In this document: positions 5,821 through 13,394 of the stretch, in pieces
Layout of the letters: every line of letters begins with the position of its first letter
How positions within the stretch are numbered: the stretch's first letter is position 1
NCBI GenBank assembly: GCA_903920405.1
Contig: CAIXMC010000057.1
Coordinates: 1 to 15,683 of the forward strand
Origin: an uncultured beta proteobacterium
Lineage (GTDB): Bacteria; Pseudomonadota; Gammaproteobacteria; Burkholderiales; Burkholderiaceae_C
Direction: 5' to 3'
DNA: 15,683 nucleotides
The notes under the pieces: generated by a model
Told to the model about the DNA's origin: nothing
What the model saw: only the letters and a program-made list of their open reading frames with translations
Database searches by the model: none
Translations under genes and position numbers: made by a program

Positions 5821-6735
5821 TCATTCCTCGGTTGATTCGGGTTGCAGATAGTCCAAAATCTCCCTTTCCATCTCCGCCTGCAATCCCACAGGGCTGAGAA
5901 TTCGGATATGGGGTATCCAGTGGCGAACGGTGGGCAGGATTTGATTGACGTGCGCTACTTTGGCAGACACCACCATGCCGCCGTTTTCCAGTTCTTTTTC
6001 TATCACTTGGTTGGATACCCATTTGCGTCGCCTGAAGTAACTTGCCGCCGGGCCGGTGATTTTGAGGATGACTTCGATTTTCTTTGCATTCAACCAAATG
6101 TCATCTTCCTCTGCCAGTGTTTTCTCAACCGCAGTGTCGGCCATAAAGGTGTCGGGTAAAACTTGCAATCGGTCTATTTTGACGAAGGTAAAGGCTTTGA
6201 GTTGGTTGCCATCTTTGCCGGCCAAGTACCAGATGCCGTCGTGATTGACCAGTTTGTACGGCTGCACATCTGTGTAGGTTTTGATGCCTTCGACCTTTTG
6301 ATAGGCGTAGGTAATTTTTTGGTGGTTCAAAATGGCCAGTTCGAGTTGCTGAAACATGCCCTCTTTGCCGGCCAAGTCTTCGTAGTGGTGGCCTTTGACC
6401 AGCCAGGCGGTTTGCATGCGACTGTCAAAAATGTCTCGCAGAAAGTCGATGGAGAGGGTGGGAAACAGGCTGTGGACACCGGCCAGGCTGGCAAATTGCG
6501 CCACATCTCGCAGGCTGAGTTTGCCCAAAGCGCTGGCGGCCAAGTGGTAGAGGCCGTTGGTTTTTTCCATGGGCAAGAAACCAAAGCGAACGTTCAGGTC
6601 GCGCTGGATGGTGCGCAGGTTCACGTTGAATTCATCGGCCAGCCCACTGGGGTCGAGTTTTTCGCCCTGATTGAGTTTGCCAAGGATTTGGGCGAGGCGG
6701 TAGCCCAAGGTGTCTCGTTCAGGGGTGGTGTTCAT
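5821..6735 (-). CDS. WYL-domain transcriptional regulator (YafY/YfjR-like)
   Basis: The 304-residue product has an N-terminal winged helix-turn-helix at about 8-60 (LADEFNVNLRTIQRDL is the recognition region). A linker follows, then a WYL domain at about 130-195 with the signature DGIWYLAGKDG (WYL at 169-171), then a C-terminal WCX-like extension. WYL regulators bind DNA as dimers and sense a ligand through the WYL domain; several, such as BrxR and CapW, control phage-defence genes. A perfect 9-bp inverted repeat 14 bases upstream suggests autoregulation. It is translationally coupled to the 63-residue membrane gene. Its base composition resembles the right-hand genes more than the GTPases. 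The start is the ATG at 6735; no strong ribosome binding site is seen. Confidence 0.88.
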   Translation of the reverse strand: MNTTPERDTLGYRLAQILGKLNQGEKLDPSGLADEFNVNLRTIQRDLNVRFGFLPMEKTNGLYHLAASALGKLSLRDVAQFASLAGVHSLFPTLSIDFLRDIFDSRMQTAWLVKGHHYEDLAGKEGMFQQLELAILNHQKITYAYQKVEGIKTYTDVQPYKLVNHDGIWYLAGKDGNQLKAFTFVKIDRLQVLPDTFMADTAVEKTLAEEDDIWLNAKKIEVILKITGPAASYFRRRKWVSNQVIEKELENGGMVVSAKVAHVNQILPTVRHWIPHIRILSPVGLQAEMEREILDYLQPESTEE

Positions 6736-7062
6736 GCGGGTCTTTTGTCAGGGTTAAGGTGTTCCGAGATTAACCCTGGTGCGCGACAGGGTGTGTCGTT
6801 TTCGCGCATGAACATAAAAAAATTGGATGGCGTGCATAAATTTTGACAACGGCTATTTGGGTTGATGCCGATGGACAAGGTCAGTGAATCCATACGCAGT
6901 ATCCACGGGCGTTACAGGCTCTTTTCTTATGTTTATCGATGTGGTCTGTACCAAGTCGCGGCACGGTGAAACCAGCTATCAGACCACAAATTTTGCACTG
7001 CAAAAGGGAGCACCATCACCATCAGCATGGACGGACAAAGTCAAGCGTTTGACATCCTACAT
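6736..7062. other. Intergenic region between secretin and WYL genes
   Basis: In these 327 bases I see the inverted repeat at 6749-6778, a 15-base palindrome TTTTGCACTGCAAAA at 6991-7005, and a short stem GTCAA-GCGT-TTGAC at 7040-7053 just after the secretin stop. The last is too short for a convincing terminator. A plus-strand frame of about 34 codons runs from 6864 to a TGA near 6965 but has no support. No RNA gene was seen. Confidence 0.5.
6749..6778. promoter_or_regulatory. Inverted repeat upstream of the WYL gene, candidate operator
   Basis: CAGGGTTAA (6749-6757) and TTAACCCTG (6770-6778) form a perfect 9-bp inverted repeat with a 12-base spacer. The half-site centres are 21 bases apart, two helical turns, as expected for a dimeric regulator. 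It ends 14 bases before the ATG. It could instead act as an RNA hairpin in the leader. I see no convincing -10/-35 pair in 6736-6900. Confidence 0.5.
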
Positions 7063-8994
7063 TCAGCGCCCTACTCCGGGGGGCAGTTCAAACTCCATGG
7101 GCGTTGTGCTATTGACTGCGGGTGAAGACGGCGCAGGGGGTAACACAACAGGCGAAAACCCTGGCCCCGACATGGGTACTGACCTGGCATCCCGCGACAT
7201 TGCCGCACCCCCCACCTGCTGCGAGCGTGTCGGCACAGGCGCAGGCACAGACGACACAAAAGGCATTCCCCCACCCAATGTTGTCCCTGACTCTGGCCCA
7301 AAATTAAATTCAAGCAAGTCTTCAGTCGGACGGTGCAGATTACGAACGATTCTGGGCGTGATGGAGAGCAAAATTTCCTTGCGTCCCCCTTTGATGGCAT
7401 GGTTGCTAAACAAATGACCCAACACAGGAATATCACCCAGACCTGGCAAGCGGTTGGTGGTGTTGGACTCGTCTGAACTGAGCAGGCCTGCGAGCACCTG
7501 GGTTTCGCCATCTCGCAAAGTGAGCGTCGTCGCGGCATTGCGAGTGCCCACTTGGTAGGCCGTGGTGCCGGTGTTGATCACTGTGTTCGTGATGGAACTG
7601 ACCTCTAACGAAGTTTTAATGATGACATCGTCATCGAGTTGAATCGAAGGTTCAAACTCCAGTTTGATGCCCACGTCCAGATAACTCACCGATGAACTGG
7701 TCGCGCCTGTGGACGATCCGGGGTAGGTGGTCGATGTAATGACGGGCACCTTGTCGCCAATATGAAACTTGGCTTTTTCTTTGTTTCTGACCCGAATGCG
7801 CGGGTTGGCCAAAATGTTGATGTCGCCCAATTGGCGTTTGAGGTTAATGACCACGCTGGAGTCTAAGCCCGTCACGTTGATACCAGTGTCGTTGATGGCG
7901 CGCAAGGCGCTCAAAGTGATGGGGCTGGCCACGCCAAAAGTGACCTGATCCGGAAATTTCAGGCCAAGGTTGTTGTCGGTCGTGTGGTTGAACTCCAAAA
8001 TTTCAACTTCGAGCATCACCTCTGGCTCAGGCTGGTCGTGGGCTGCTATTATTTTTTCAGACATCGCCACTTGTTCGGGGGTGTCTCGAATCACAATCAG
8101 ATTGCGTTTTTCATCGGTATAGATGTCTTTGACTTTGAGCACCGTTTTAAGCAAGGATGAGAGCTGTTTGACATCTGCATTGGCCACAAAAAAATTACGA
8201 ACAGTAAGGTCTTGATATTCTTTAACTTTATCGGGGCGTGCAGGATAAATCAACACCGTGTTGGTGTTCACGACGCGCTGGGCAAGACCATTGGATTGTG
8301 TGATTTGGTTCAAGGCCTCATCAAAAGCCACATTGCGCAGCAAAACGGTCACGCGGGTGTCGGTTTTAAGGTCTCGGTCAAAAACAACGTTAATGCCGGT
8401 GCTGCTGGATAAGGCATCAAAGACCATTTTGAGCGTGGCATCCCGAAACACCATGGACACGGGCTTGCGCAGTGTGCTGTCGAGCAACACCTGACCGTAG
8501 GTGTGGCCTGCTTTTTCATTGATCGCCCGAACCGCCTGGCGTGCTGCGGTGTGGTTAGGCACTTCACTGAGCAGTTTTTGAAATTTGGCGCGGGCTTCAC
8601 TGTCGCGCCCTGTGGCGGCCGCACGGCTGGCCTCATCGAACAGACGCTGTTGGCGTTGTAACATTTCAATGGATGTCAAACCTTCCAATGCGCGTTCATT
8701 GGTGGGGTCTAGCAGAAGAGTTCGTTGAAGAATCTCAATGGCTTTGGTGGGCTGCTTGTCGCGGACACCCTGGGCTTCAGACAGCATGGTGTTCACGGCA
8801 CGCTCACGGGTGGTTTTGACGGCGGCCAAGTATTGAGCATTACCAGGGTCATGTTCACGTGCTTGCAAAAAACTGGACAGGGCTGACTCCCACTGGCTTG
8901 AGGCCAATTGTTCTTGTCCACGTCGAAAGGCATCCTGCGCCGCGCAGCCGGCCAGCAGAAGAACCATGGCACTCAAAAGTGTGAATCTTGTCAT
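7063..8994 (-). CDS. Outer-membrane secretin lipoprotein with TPR-like repeats (MshL/GspD-like)
   Basis: The 643-residue product forms the outer-membrane channel of a type II secretion or MSHA-type pilus system. Residues 1-17 are a lipoprotein signal with lipobox LAGC (14-17). Residues 20-160 are helical TPR-like repeats. An STN/N0 domain follows at about 175-250 (KPVSMVFRDATLKMVFDAL), then an N1 domain at about 260-325. The secretin domain spans about 378-552 and contains VGTRNAATTLTLRDGETQVL and the signature NRLPGLGDIPVLGHLF. The last 90 residues are a proline/serine-rich low-complexity tail. It overlaps the gene before it by ATGA and is the last gene of the run. The subfamily, MshL or GspD, cannot be settled from sequence reading alone. 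Confidence 0.92.
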   Translation of the reverse strand: MTRFTLLSAMVLLLAGCAAQDAFRRGQEQLASSQWESALSSFLQAREHDPGNAQYLAAVKTTRERAVNTMLSEAQGVRDKQPTKAIEILQRTLLLDPTNERALEGLTSIEMLQRQQRLFDEASRAAATGRDSEARAKFQKLLSEVPNHTAARQAVRAINEKAGHTYGQVLLDSTLRKPVSMVFRDATLKMVFDALSSSTGINVVFDRDLKTDTRVTVLLRNVAFDEALNQITQSNGLAQRVVNTNTVLIYPARPDKVKEYQDLTVRNFFVANADVKQLSSLLKTVLKVKDIYTDEKRNLIVIRDTPEQVAMSEKIIAAHDQPEPEVMLEVEILEFNHTTDNNLGLKFPDQVTFGVASPITLSALRAINDTGINVTGLDSSVVINLKRQLGDINILANPRIRVRNKEKAKFHIGDKVPVITSTTYPGSSTGATSSSVSYLDVGIKLEFEPSIQLDDDVIIKTSLEVSSITNTVINTGTTAYQVGTRNAATTLTLRDGETQVLAGLLSSDESNTTNRLPGLGDIPVLGHLFSNHAIKGGRKEILLSITPRIVRNLHRPTEDLLEFNFGPESGTTLGGGMPFVSSVPAPVPTRSQQVGGAAMSRDARSVPMSGPGFSPVVLPPAPSSPAVNSTTPMEFELPPGVGR

Positions 8995-9491
8995 TGAAAG
9001 TTACCAGTTTGCAGGGTATGTGTTTGTCCGCTGGGCTGTTGCGTAAAAACAAGTTGGTTGGTTTCCAAGGTGGTGAGTTGCCAGTCACCATCCACCCAGT
9101 CGCCCACTTTGACGGTGCTGATTTTCTCTTGCGCATCGGTTAAAAAAACAACGTGTTGATCCGTGCCATCGAGCCGGCCAAAATAGGTCAGATTGAACTG
9201 ATGAACGACGGTATCGGGCGGTGGTGCTACGGGTTTGGGTAGAGCTGGTGGAGACACCGGGCTAAAAATGTCCGTCACGTTGAAAGGCGATCCGGCAAGC
9301 TCTGGCGGCCAAGTCAGTGGCAAATTGGGCGTGGCTGTGAGCTGCTTTTTGACAATGCGTTTGGGCGATGTGCGTTCAGCGACGATGTTGGGTGCAGGCT
9401 CGTTCTGGCTCACTTGCCAGGCTGCCCACAGCGTGAAGGCCATTCCCAGAAACAACACCAATCGCCGACGCAGATTCAATGGAAAATTCAT
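8991..9491 (-). CDS. GspC/PilP-like inner-membrane protein
   Basis: The 166-residue product has one membrane anchor at about residues 10-26, a proline-rich periplasmic linker (SPVSPPALPKPVAPPPD) and a compact C-terminal beta domain at about 105-160 (YFGRLDGTDQHVVFLTDAQE then VGDWVDGDW). This is the layout of GspC and PilP homology regions, which bind the N-terminal domains of the secretin. The secretin gene follows directly with an ATGA overlap, and the preceding gene also overlaps by ATGA. In MSHA clusters this position is held by MshK. I infer it links the inner-membrane platform to the secretin. Confidence 0.75.
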   Translation of the reverse strand: MNFPLNLRRRLVLFLGMAFTLWAAWQVSQNEPAPNIVAERTSPKRIVKKQLTATPNLPLTWPPELAGSPFNVTDIFSPVSPPALPKPVAPPPDTVVHQFNLTYFGRLDGTDQHVVFLTDAQEKISTVKVGDWVDGDWQLTTLETNQLVFTQQPSGQTHTLQTGNFQ

Positions 9492-10003
9492 GGGTGCTCA
9501 TAAAAAGCGAGACGAACCTGCACACGAACACCAGCCTGTCCCGTGGCGCGGTTCACTTCAACAGACTCTAGCGCAGTCGCTTGATTTTGTGACAAAAGCG
9601 CGTGTAAAAACTGTCGGATGGCAGGGTAGCTACCCGTTAATTCGGCTTGAATTTCATGTTGCACAATGGGATTCTCTGGTGTTTCCTTCGCCTGGTAACT
9701 GGCTTTTTTCAATTGCACGTTGTATTCAGTGGCGAGTTGGTGCATCTTCAAAATGCGCTCATCCAGACTGGGTTGGTTCGACAAACGCAACACAATGTCA
9801 TCCAGACGTGCTTTGGGTGAAGAGGCAGAGGTTGCAGGGGTCGCAGACGCTGTGGTGTGGAATGGGCGACTGGCTTGGCTGATGCTAGAGGCCAGAGGCA
9901 TCATCACTTGAGATTCAAACGCCACCTGCATTCCAGTCATGGTCAAGAGAGCCATGACCACCCAGCCCGCAAAAGGCGAAATATCCAACCAGGCCAGTTT
10001 CAT
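9488..10003 (-). CDS. PilO/GspM-like inner-membrane platform protein
   Basis: From Met 10003 the product has 171 residues. It has a short cytoplasmic N-terminus, one membrane helix (residues 12-30), a helical, alanine/serine-rich periplasmic stretch, and a C-terminal ferredoxin-like region (HEIQAELTGSYPAIRQFLHA and then VEVNRATGQAGVRVQVRLAF). This is the PilO/GspM type and corresponds to MshJ in MSHA operons. I chose 10003 because its ATG overlaps the preceding stop as ATGA, like its neighbours; an in-frame ATG at 10030 would give 180 residues. It should pair with the PilN-like protein in the membrane. Confidence 0.78.
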   Translation of the reverse strand: MKLAWLDISPFAGWVVMALLTMTGMQVAFESQVMMPLASSISQASRPFHTTASATPATSASSPKARLDDIVLRLSNQPSLDERILKMHQLATEYNVQLKKASYQAKETPENPIVQHEIQAELTGSYPAIRQFLHALLSQNQATALESVEVNRATGQAGVRVQVRLAFYEHP

Positions 10004-10539
10004 GGTGAAGTGGGGAAGGTGGATGCCCATTGAGCCGTGATGACCACACGCAAGACACCACTGCCGTTGTCTGGCATGGCCTCTGAGGTCAGCATGACAT
10101 GGTGCAACAACTCTTGCTGCCCAAGTTGATCGATGAATTCTGACACCTGTGCAAAGTCCGGACTGCTGATGTGAAGGGTGACACTGCTGTCTTTCACACG
10201 CGGCTCTATGCCATCGACCAAGACAGTTGGGGGTCGTGCCGCTTCAATCGCATCGAGCACATCATCCCAGGGAACAGCCATGCTATCGAGCATCTGTTGG
10301 GCGGTAATAGCCACTTTGATGTCCTCGGCTGCCAGAGTTTGTTTGGAAAGGTTTGTATTTTTTTCGTTCTGCTGACGTTGTTGGGCGTGCCGCATGGTCA
10401 GCGCGTCCTGGGCAGATTGGTAGCGCCATGCCCCCAGCCCTGTTTGCAGTCCAATGACCAAACCCAACACCGCAAGAACCCAGTGCCGACGGTGTTGGAT
10501 GCGTGTACGGTCAAGGGCAAAATCAAGTTCCAGTTTCAT
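10000..10539 (-). CDS. PilN-like inner-membrane platform protein
   Basis: From the ATG at 10539 the product has 179 residues. A basic cytoplasmic segment (LDRTRIQHRRHW) leads into one membrane helix (VLAVLGLVIGLQTGLGAW). A coiled-coil segment rich in Gln, Ala and Lys follows, then a ferredoxin-like periplasmic domain (VLVDGIEPRVKDSSVTLHIS). This is the PilN type. The start overlaps the preceding TGA as ATGA; a TTG two codons earlier is less likely. PilN proteins normally hold the cytoplasmic PilM through their N-terminus, and the PilM-like gene is immediately upstream. Confidence 0.78.
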   Translation of the reverse strand: MKLELDFALDRTRIQHRRHWVLAVLGLVIGLQTGLGAWRYQSAQDALTMRHAQQRQQNEKNTNLSKQTLAAEDIKVAITAQQMLDSMAVPWDDVLDAIEAARPPTVLVDGIEPRVKDSSVTLHISSPDFAQVSEFIDQLGQQELLHHVMLTSEAMPDNGSGVLRVVITAQWASTFPTSP

Positions 10540-11378
10540 GGACAAGGAGAAAGCAAAGTAGCCTGGTGCAATGGCCAGGTCAGGCTGTGGTGAATATCAG
10601 AGGCCACGCAAAAGCGAGAAGCCCAACCGGCAGCTTGCAAGCCAGAGTGAAGGGAGGCTGGGTCAAAAGTATCAGAGAGGTCATGCAAGTCAATGATAAC
10701 GACGTTGCGGCAAGGGTCACCCCGCTTGGCAGATTCCCGGTTCAAGGCCAGCGGCACACTGCCAGCAGCGTCTTCGGTGTTGGCGACCACGCACCAGTCT
10801 TGTATTTTGCCGTCTTGCATGCGCATCAGGGTCAGGCATGAATGCGCCAAAATGGCACACCATAGCGCACCTGGCACAGCGGGCAACTGGCTGATGACCT
10901 CTGTCCCCAAAGGTTTTGCGCAAGCCAGAACGCAGTTGCGCTTGGACAGTCCTGCCTTCAGGGCATCCAACCCGCCCCCTGGCCAGGCCACAGCAATCAA
11001 CGCTCCCGGCTGCTGATCCCAACACCAGCGCCAGCCCTCCATCAAATCGCCATAGGTGCGCCGATAGTGGCTTGATAAAAGGATAGCCATCTCTTGGTCA
11101 GTCAAAGACGTGGACGGCAAAGACAAAACAGCAGGCCGTGCCCAAAAGTCAGAAACCACAAGTTTCAATCGCCGCCCCGTCACGCCCTGCTCATCCATCC
11201 GTTGCAATAATTCAGCGACCACCGTCTGGAATTGTTCGGTCAACGAACCTGTTGGATGACGGCGATGACGCACCCACGGGCGCACACGCTGCCCTGAGTC
11301 AAACACCAAGGTAGAAGGGGTGATCAGCGCTTGACAAGGGGGACGAAAAACCGACAGCGCGTGTTGAATCTGGCGCAT
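10536..11378 (-). CDS. PilM/MshI/GspL-like cytoplasmic platform protein
   Basis: The 280-residue product has no signal peptide or membrane helix. Context suggests a PilM-type actin-fold protein, and segments such as RLKLVVSDFWARPAVLSLPS, ALIAVAWPGG and VVIIDLHDLS read like the alternating strands of that fold. The ATP-binding motifs are not convincing, so it may be a degenerate, structural member as in GspL or MshI. The ATG at 11378 lies two bases after the stop of the CAP-protein gene; a TTG six codons earlier is in frame. It overlaps the PilN-like gene by ATGA. Assignment rests more on position than on motifs. Confidence 0.62.
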   Translation of the reverse strand: MRQIQHALSVFRPPCQALITPSTLVFDSGQRVRPWVRHRRHPTGSLTEQFQTVVAELLQRMDEQGVTGRRLKLVVSDFWARPAVLSLPSTSLTDQEMAILLSSHYRRTYGDLMEGWRWCWDQQPGALIAVAWPGGGLDALKAGLSKRNCVLACAKPLGTEVISQLPAVPGALWCAILAHSCLTLMRMQDGKIQDWCVVANTEDAAGSVPLALNRESAKRGDPCRNVVIIDLHDLSDTFDPASLHSGLQAAGWASRFCVASDIHHSLTWPLHQATLLSPCP

Positions 11379-11380
11379 CG

Positions 11381-12361
11381 TCACTTGTTGATCCAAAAGC
11401 CCACACCGGTATGCAAGTACTTGTTTTCAGTCATGTCGTAGGGCAAATAGCCCATGGTGGCGGCGTAATCGCTCAGTGCAGTACCACCTTGAAGGGCAAG
11501 GATAGAACCATAAAAGCGCCACTTTCTGGCGGTAGCGTCCCATGTCCACAGGGACTTGATGCTGGGCGTGGTGACCAAGCCACCGGCTATTTCCCAGCAT
11601 TCAGTCAACATGCACTTTGAGGCGCTGGGAATCATCACTGGATTGCCCAGCGTCTTGTCAAAAGCAGCAGGAGTCATGGCCTCCCCCACCCCTAACAAAT
11701 TCCAGCCTTTTGTCAGCACCGTGGGGACGGTTGGGCTGGGTAGTCCTGTGCGTGTTGGAAAACTGATGGACGTCTTGGTATTGACCCAGTAGCCTTCGCC
11801 AGGCTCAATGCGATCCAGCACAGCATAACCCACTTTGACAGTCTCAGCAGCCAACGCCTGCGCTGTCAAAGTGGGCGAATAATAGGCCCACCGCATCTCC
11901 GTCGGCAACCATTTCCAGACCGAGATCACTTTGTCAGTCACTCCGGCCACAGGTGCATCCACATGACCAAAACGATCCAGCACCACCATAGGCGTTTGCA
12001 AAGAGTTGCCCAGCAAGTTCCAGCCTGCCACCGTGGTTGTGGTTTCACTGGCGGGGTTCACAAAACTCACCCTGGCCTCTTGCGTCTGGCCGTCTTGATC
12101 GCTGAAAGTGAGCGTGGCCTCCACAGGTGACGATGCCCTGACCTCAAAGATGCCGGATGAAACTTTGACGACTTGCGGTGCGGGGCCAGTCGTCCAATTG
12201 ATGCCTGACTGGCTCACGTCTTGGTTGCCACCGCTGACCACAATACGCGCCACCTGCCCCACCCCCACGCGCTGGTACGGCACATCGACGGTCATCGTTG
12301 AATAAGCGACGGTGGTAAAAATCCAACTCCGCTCCACAGGCTGTCCGTTGAGCATTCCCAC
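11381..12361 (-). CDS. C-terminal part of interrupted CAP protein, two GWNLLG repeats
   Basis: This frame is in phase with the upstream CAP-domain gene and is separated from it only by one TAG (12386-12388). It has no signal peptide of its own. From the GTG at 12361 it has 326 residues: a beta-rich Ig-like region at about 20-102, then two tandem repeats at 113-195 and 219-326. Each repeat opens with GWNLLG, has a middle WKW/WTW and WAYY/WRFY, and closes with GEGYWVNT or GVGFWINK. These look like extracellular beta modules. Possible restarts are GTG 12361 and ATG 12355, but without export the domain would be misplaced, so the two parts probably belong to one protein of about 594 residues. The stop lies two bases before the next gene. 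Confidence 0.7.
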   Translation of the reverse strand: MGMLNGQPVERSWIFTTVAYSTMTVDVPYQRVGVGQVARIVVSGGNQDVSQSGINWTTGPAPQVVKVSSGIFEVRASSPVEATLTFSDQDGQTQEARVSFVNPASETTTTVAGWNLLGNSLQTPMVVLDRFGHVDAPVAGVTDKVISVWKWLPTEMRWAYYSPTLTAQALAAETVKVGYAVLDRIEPGEGYWVNTKTSISFPTRTGLPSPTVPTVLTKGWNLLGVGEAMTPAAFDKTLGNPVMIPSASKCMLTECWEIAGGLVTTPSIKSLWTWDATARKWRFYGSILALQGGTALSDYAATMGYLPYDMTENKYLHTGVGFWINK

Positions 12362-12385
12362 AAAGTCAGCCTGATAGGGTGTGCC

Positions 12386-13165
12386 CTAGTTCAGCACCGT
12401 CAGCGGAACAATGGCCGCCACATGGGCAGGCACGTCGGTCAACACTTTCACATTCAACGGCGCACCGCCCACAGGCTTCAAACCAAAACGGGTGACTGAA
12501 AGTTTGTCAGTAGCACCCCCATGCAAACTGACGGGGTAGCCCACACGATTTTGATGGGGGACGGGGTCTGGCGATTCATCGTCAGAGTTAAAAGCGGGGT
12601 CAACACCCGTTTGCCCCTGTACCGGATAAGTGCCCAGCCAGCCCGAAGGTGGGGTGACGGCGTTGCTGGTGGTGGCAGCAAAATCAATCACCACATTGGA
12701 TAATTTACCGGACGCGGTGCCAAGGCCTATGCCAACCTCAGCCACAGCAGGTGCCAGGATGCCCAAACGATGGTAAATCGCCTTCACCAAATGCTGCACC
12801 GCTTGCTGTCCCGAAGTGATGCCTCCACTGATGACCTCCGAGACAGTGCGCCATGTGTAATCTGCAGCAGTGACACGTTCAGAGGGAGAAGCACCCGTGA
12901 AAAATGGCAACCCGGGGGTTTCATCATGCGAAATGCCGTCAAGGTTGGCCTGTAAATAATTGGCATGTGATTGAGCTGCTTGATCCAAATTGGCATTCAA
13001 ACTGACAGGCGGTAGCCCAACAAGAACACGCGTTTGATTGATCTCTGCAAGCGCGGCGGTCTTTTCATCGGCAGCCCAAACAGAAGAGGCTGCCCACCAC
13101 ACACACAGCAGAAGTGCTGCAATGGCAATGGTGCGAGAACGATAAAGTTGAAATATCAATGGCAT
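12386..13165 (-). CDS. Secreted CAP (SCP-like) domain protein, cut short by in-frame TAG
   Basis: From the ATG at 13165 the first 30 residues are a good signal peptide: a basic start, then AIAALLLCVWWAASSVWA with a likely cut after AWA-like SVWA. A CAP domain at about 32-165 follows (EINQTRVLVGLPPVSLN, AAQSHANYLQANLDGISHDE, HRLGILAPAVAEVGIGLG). A proline-rich linker and a beta region come next, and the frame ends at TAG after LTVLN (259 residues). The frame continues without a break past the TAG. CAG, giving Gln, is one base change away and would fit the sequence. A GTG at 13231 is in frame, but it would bury the signal peptide behind 22 residues. It heads the pilus/secretion operon, so I infer a surface or exported partner of that machine. 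Confidence 0.78.
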   Translation of the reverse strand: MPLIFQLYRSRTIAIAALLLCVWWAASSVWAADEKTAALAEINQTRVLVGLPPVSLNANLDQAAQSHANYLQANLDGISHDETPGLPFFTGASPSERVTAADYTWRTVSEVISGGITSGQQAVQHLVKAIYHRLGILAPAVAEVGIGLGTASGKLSNVVIDFAATTSNAVTPPSGWLGTYPVQGQTGVDPAFNSDDESPDPVPHQNRVGYPVSLHGGATDKLSVTRFGLKPVGGAPLNVKVLTDVPAHVAAIVPLTVLN

Positions 13166-13233
13166 GTTTCTTGGTGCAATGCAGTCTTGGACAAGGGTGA
13201 TATTACTCTGATACAAAGAGAGGCTTCCCACTT

Positions 13234-13394
13234 AGGATGTGGTCAGTAATAAGTTCCGCATTTGGCTCGTCAGATTTGGGCGCACTGCGTCGTTACAAAT
13301 CGCTCATGTGGCGTGGCCACACCGCGCGATTTGCGCCTAGCATTGCATCCCAACTCAGACGGCCAAATGTGGAACTTATTACTGACCACATCCT
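13234..13394 (+). repeat. Palindromic MITE-like element, complete copy 2
   Basis: This 161-bp unit runs from AGGATGTGGTCAGTAATAAG to the matching CTTATTACTGACCACATCCT. Terminal inverted repeats of about 33 bases differ at one base. The interior is a second, imperfect palindrome (CAGATTTGGGCGC against GCGCCTAGC, centred near TGGCCACA). Both ends are flanked by TA (TTAGGATG, CATCCTAA), as expected for elements that duplicate a TA target, such as the IS630/Tc1-mariner group. It has no transposase. It lies between the PP2C gene end and the CAP gene start, so it may affect readthrough or expression of the CAP operon. Confidence 0.85.

Noticed and set aside
6163..6846. 227-codon plus-strand frame
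   Set aside because: It is antisense to the well-supported WYL regulator, and its protein is low in recognisable motifs; a shadow of coding on the other strand.
7005..7030. Repeated CACCATCACCATCAGCATGG, resembling a histidine tag or short tandem repeat
   Set aside because: Only two or three imperfect 6-base units, outside any supported gene; no further structure.
6884..7417. 177-codon plus-strand frame
   Set aside because: Most of it is antisense to the secretin tail. The part outside the secretin has no start signal and no motif.
9235..9882. 215-codon plus-strand frame
   Set aside because: Antisense to the GspC-like and PilO-like genes, which have membrane anchors and ATGA overlaps.
12355..12361. 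Independent gene starting at GTG 12361 or ATG 12355
   Set aside because: Possible as reinitiation, but the frame is in phase with the CAP gene, lacks a signal peptide and reads as a continuation; treated as the second part of one gene.
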